Of a DNA stretch of 53,534 bases, positions 50,859 through 53,534 are shown one piece after another. The notes beneath the pieces were generated by a model. The model saw only the letters and a list, made by a program, of their open reading frames with translations. It had not been told where the DNA came from and did not search any database. How positions within the stretch are numbered: position 1 is the first letter of the stretch; each line of letters starts with the position of its first letter. Both the position numbers and the translations under genes were made by a program. The stretch is from an uncultured Eubacteriales bacterium (GTDB taxonomy: Bacteria; Bacillota; Clostridia; Christensenellales; Aristaeellaceae). The stretch lies in contig CALVNS010000017.1 in NCBI GenBank assembly GCA_944349855.1, positions 1-53,534 of the forward strand, read 5' to 3'.

Positions 50859-52730
50859 TTGCAATACGATCTTTGCGTCGTGGGCGCGGGCCATGCGGGC
50901 TGCGAGGCCGCGCTGGCCGCCGCACGCATGGGCGTGCCCACGCTGCTGCTCACGCTGAACCTGGACGCCATCGCGCTCATGCCCTGCAACCCCGCCATCG
51001 GCGGCACGGCCAAGGGCCATCTGGTGCGCGAGGTCGACGCGCTGGGCGGCGAGATGGGCCGCGCCATCGACGATACGTTCATCCAGAGCCGCATGCTCAA
51101 CACCGGCAAGGGGCCGGCCGTGCACTCGCTGCGCGCGCAGGCGGACAAGCGCGCCTACCAGCGGCGCATGCGCCAGGCGCTCTTCGCGCAGGAAAACCTG
51201 GAGGTGCGCCAGGGAGAGGTCAGCGCCATCCGCCTCTCGCCCACAGGCGAGGTGCAGGCCGTGGAGACGACCACGGGCGCGCGCATCGCCTGCCGGGCGG
51301 TCATCGTGGCGGCGGGCGTGTACATGGACGCGCGCATCATCATCGGCGAGTGCGTGCGCGAGGGCGGGCCGCAGGGTCTGTGGGCGTCGCAGGCGCTTGC
51401 AGGCGCGCTGCGGGCGCTGGGCCTGCCGCTGCGCCGGTTCAAGACGGGCACGCCCGCGCGCATCGAGGAGAGCTCCATCGACTTTGACGAGATGGAGCCC
51501 CAGCCCGGCGACGAGCCGGTGACGCCCTTCTCGTTTTTGACGGACGCGCCGCTGCACAACCGCGCCCAGTGCTTCCTGACCTACACCAACGAGGAGACGC
51601 ACCGCCTCATCCGCGAAAATCTGCACCGCGCGCCGATGTACGCCGGCACGATCCACGGCACGGGCGCGCGCTACTGTCCCTCCATTGAGGACAAGGTGAT
51701 GCGCTTTGCGGACAAGGCGCGCCATCAGGTGTTTCTGGAGCCGGAGGGGCTGGACACGAACGAGTGGTACGTGCAGGGCATGTCCACCAGCCTGCCCGAG
51801 GACGTGCAGATCCCCATGTACCGCACGATTCCGGGCCTGCGGCGCGCGCGCATCCTGCGCCTGGCCTACGCCATCGAGTACGAGTGCGTCGACCCGCTGT
51901 CGCTGGAGCCGTCTCTGGCCGTGCGCGGGCTGCGCGGGCTGTACCTGGCCGGTCAGGTCAACGGCACCTCCGGCTATGAGGAGGCCGCCGCGCAGGGCAT
52001 CCTCGCGGGCATGAACGCCGCGCTGTACGTGCAGGGCCGCGCGCCGGTGATCCTGGGGCGCGACCAGGCGTACATCGGCGTGCTGATCGACGACCTGACG
52101 ACCAAGGGCACCAACGAGCCCTACCGGATGATGACCTCGCGCGCGGAGTACCGGCTGCTGCTGCGCCAGGACAACGCGGACCTGCGCCTGACGCCCATCG
52201 GCTATGCGGCGGGCCTGGCGGGCGAGGAGCGCATGCGGCGCGTGCAGGCAAAGCGCGAGGCGACCGACGCTGCGCTGCGCGCGCTGAGCGGCGCGTGGCT
52301 GCCGCGGAGCGAGGCGCTCTCGGCGCTGCTCTGGGCGCACGGGCAGCCCGAGCCTGCGGGCAGCGTGCGCGCGGCGGACCTGCTGCGCCGCCCCGGCATC
52401 GGCTACGACGACCTGCGCGGCGTGTGGGACGGCTGGCGGCCGTTGGAGCCACAGGTCGAGCAGCAGGTGTCCGTCTCGCTCAAGTACGAGGGCTATTTGG
52501 ACAAGGAGCGCCGGCAGGTCGAGCAGTTCCGCCGCGCGGAGGAGCGCCTGCTGCCGCAGGATGCGGACTATTTGCAGGTCGAGGGCCTACGCATCGAGGC
52601 GCGCCAGAAGCTCAACGCGCTGCGCCCGCGCTCCATCGGCCAGGCCTCGCGCATCTCGGGCGTGTCGCCGGGCGACATCGCCGTGCTGCTGGTGTGGCTG
52701 GAGCGGCGCGAGCGCGCGCGGGAAGCGTAA
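50859..52730 (+). CDS. mnmG: tRNA uridine-5-carboxymethylaminomethyl modification enzyme MnmG (GidA)
   Basis: This 623-residue FAD enzyme has the dinucleotide-binding VVGAGHAGCEAALAAARMG, the family signatures PCNPAIGGTAKGHLVREVDALGG and GPAVHSLRAQADK, and YCPSIEDKVMRF and GQVNGTSGYEEAAAQG. With MnmE it installs the carboxymethylaminomethyl group at the wobble uridine of certain tRNAs. The start is TTG at 50859, supported by GGGGAGGGG 5-6 bases upstream and by the family N-terminus MQYDLCVVGAG. mnmE is not adjacent in this window. The gene is divergent from remB-gyrBA and ends at a strong terminator. Confidence 0.97.
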   Translation: MQYDLCVVGAGHAGCEAALAAARMGVPTLLLTLNLDAIALMPCNPAIGGTAKGHLVREVDALGGEMGRAIDDTFIQSRMLNTGKGPAVHSLRAQADKRAYQRRMRQALFAQENLEVRQGEVSAIRLSPTGEVQAVETTTGARIACRAVIVAAGVYMDARIIIGECVREGGPQGLWASQALAGALRALGLPLRRFKTGTPARIEESSIDFDEMEPQPGDEPVTPFSFLTDAPLHNRAQCFLTYTNEETHRLIRENLHRAPMYAGTIHGTGARYCPSIEDKVMRFADKARHQVFLEPEGLDTNEWYVQGMSTSLPEDVQIPMYRTIPGLRRARILRLAYAIEYECVDPLSLEPSLAVRGLRGLYLAGQVNGTSGYEEAAAQGILAGMNAALYVQGRAPVILGRDQAYIGVLIDDLTTKGTNEPYRMMTSRAEYRLLLRQDNADLRLTPIGYAAGLAGEERMRRVQAKREATDAALRALSGAWLPRSEALSALLWAHGQPEPAGSVRAADLLRRPGIGYDDLRGVWDGWRPLEPQVEQQVSVSLKYEGYLDKERRQVEQFRRAEERLLPQDADYLQVEGLRIEARQKLNALRPRSIGQASRISGVSPGDIAVLLVWLERRERAREA

Positions 52731-52742
52731 GCGCAAAAAACA

Positions 52743-52790
52743 ACACCCCCGGCCCGTGGCGCTCCACGGGTCGGGGGTGTTTGCGTTTTT
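52743..52790. terminator. Strong terminator after mnmG
   Basis: A stem of about 17 bp (52743-52759 with 52764-52780, one G-T pair) and a 4-base loop is followed by TTTGCGTTTTT. Six A residues before the stem let it work for the convergent GNAT gene too. Confidence 0.92.
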
Positions 52791-52797
52791 GCAGGGG

Positions 52798-53271
52798 TTA
52801 CAGCGCGCGCCGGTACCGGTCGAGGCCGTCCGCCCGGCCCACATAGACGAATCCGTGACGCAGGGCGATCCGGCGGCTGGCCGTCTGCTCCGGCACGCAC
52901 TCGATGACGCAGCCTTCGGCGCCCTGCCGCCCGGCCTGCAGCAGCAGCGCGCGGGTCAGCTCGTCCGCGATGCCCATGCCCCAAAAATCCCGGTGCAGGA
53001 CCCAGCCGATCTCATAGTCCGCGCCGTCGAAGGCATGAAAAATCACGTGCCCGATCACCCGGCCCGTCGCCCGCCAGACGACGGCGAAGACGCGCGGCGG
53101 CGCGCACAGGCCCGCCTCCCGCACGAACGCCCGCGTCCTGTCCAGGGTAAAGGGCGGCTCGACATGGCGCATGACCTCGGGGTCCGAGAGCGCCGCGTGC
53201 AGCGCGTCCGCGTCCTCCGGCCGAAACGGCCGGACCCGGCAGCGCTCCGTGAGCAGTTCCAAGCTGTTCAT
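52798..53271 (-). CDS. GNAT-family N-acetyltransferase, RimJ/RimL type
   Basis: This 157-residue protein starts LELLTERCRVRPFRPEDADAL and has EIGWVLHRDFWGMGIADELTRALL at the acetyl-CoA site. EQTASRRIALRHGFVYVG follows, where other members read N-x-x-S. This is the RimJ/L-type pattern. The start at 53271 has AGAGGGG directly before it, which is closer than usual. The substrate is unknown. It is convergent with mnmG across a shared terminator and follows an unidentified gene on the same strand. Confidence 0.87.
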   Translation of the reverse strand: MNSLELLTERCRVRPFRPEDADALHAALSDPEVMRHVEPPFTLDRTRAFVREAGLCAPPRVFAVVWRATGRVIGHVIFHAFDGADYEIGWVLHRDFWGMGIADELTRALLLQAGRQGAEGCVIECVPEQTASRRIALRHGFVYVGRADGLDRYRRAL

Positions 53272-53293
53272 CCCCTCTTCGCCCGGCCGGGTC

Positions 53294-53534
53294 TTACAGC
53301 GTCAGCGTCGCGATGTTGCCTATCACGCGCACATCCTGGAGATCGGCCGCTTCCTCGGCCGCTTCCTCGGGATCGGAGAACACACCGCCGCCCACCGTCA
53401 CCGGGCGCAGCGCCGCCTGCGCCGCCGTGGAGGCGATGCACGCGCCGTCGTTGTACAGCAGCGTCACGCGCTCGCGCAGCGCCTTCGGCTCGATCGCCGC
53501 GTCGACGGTCAGCGCGCCGTCGTTATAGAGCGCC
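53294..53534 (-). CDS. C-terminal fragment of an unidentified protein with LYNDGA repeats
   Basis: An open frame enters from the right edge and ends at a TAA at 53294-53296, giving 79 visible residues. It has two copies of LYNDGA about 27 residues apart (ALYNDGALTV and LLYNDGACIA), then VTVGGGVFSD, an EEAAEEAAD acidic run and a beta-rich end (VRVIGNIATLTL). The repeats suggest a beta-strand repeat domain. I do not recognise the family. Codon use (third-position GC) supports real coding. It lies 22 bp before the GNAT gene and may be cotranscribed with it. Confidence 0.6.
   Translation of the reverse strand, partial: ALYNDGALTVDAAIEPKALRERVTLLYNDGACIASTAAQAALRPVTVGGGVFSDPEEAAEEAADLQDVRVIGNIATLTL

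Overview
The window is a 53.5 kb stretch of bacterial chromosome with high GC (roughly two thirds by eye) and dense, mostly operonic coding. Gene content points to a Bacillota/Clostridia-type anaerobe, possibly a gut lineage near Christensenellales (inference). Supporting features are strong GGAGG-type ribosome sites, TTGACA/TATAAT promoters, a perfect CIRCE heat-shock operator, RemB (DUF370) ahead of gyrB-gyrA, DUF896, DegV, YwaF and TM1266-type proteins, and LplB/YtcP-type sugar importers. There is no phage, transposon, CRISPR array, tRNA or rRNA that I can see.

Layout. 1-3867 (minus): a beta-propeller protein, a YwaF-like membrane protein, a TM1266-family regulator and a TauABC/SsuABC-type importer whose ATPase runs off the left edge. 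4039-4287: a TSCPD protein. 4344-10265 (minus): an apparent operon rhaM, recQ, MoxR ATPase, DUF58, DUF4129-type membrane protein and a sugar-phosphate isomerase. 10420-15023: an M20 amidohydrolase, a MATE exporter, three GNAT acetyltransferases and a DUF896 protein. 15025-16908: htpG under a textbook promoter with CIRCE. 17137-22245: a GH127-like protein with a degenerate active site, a DtxR/MntR-type regulator and a two-component pair.

22363-27115 is a cell-surface glycopolymer operon (two GT2 glycosyltransferases, a polysaccharide pyruvyl transferase and a Wzm/Wzt or TagGH-type exporter). Two paralogous GT-C-like membrane proteins converge on it (27165-29968). Then follow MgtC, nagB-nagA, rpsF-ssb-rpsR, degV-tadA and an Eis-like acetyltransferase. 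37025-44774 is a sugar-utilisation locus: a membrane-bound AraC sensor-regulator divergent from two permeases, a solute-binding protein and a DUF4838 putative glycosidase. 44821-52730 holds an EamA transporter and remB-gyrB-gyrA, with mnmG divergent from remB. A GNAT protein and a truncated unknown gene with LYNDGA repeats close the window.

The most interesting points are: the GH127-family protein in which every catalytic and zinc-ligand position I can align is substituted; isoleucine at the quinolone-resistance hot spot of GyrA; CIRCE control of htpG; the linkage of a TM1266-type regulator to an ABC importer; two attenuator-like leaders; and solute-binding proteins without a lipobox. I did not find one clearly novel multi-gene system. 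Most of the window is ordinary chromosome with some unusual members of known families.
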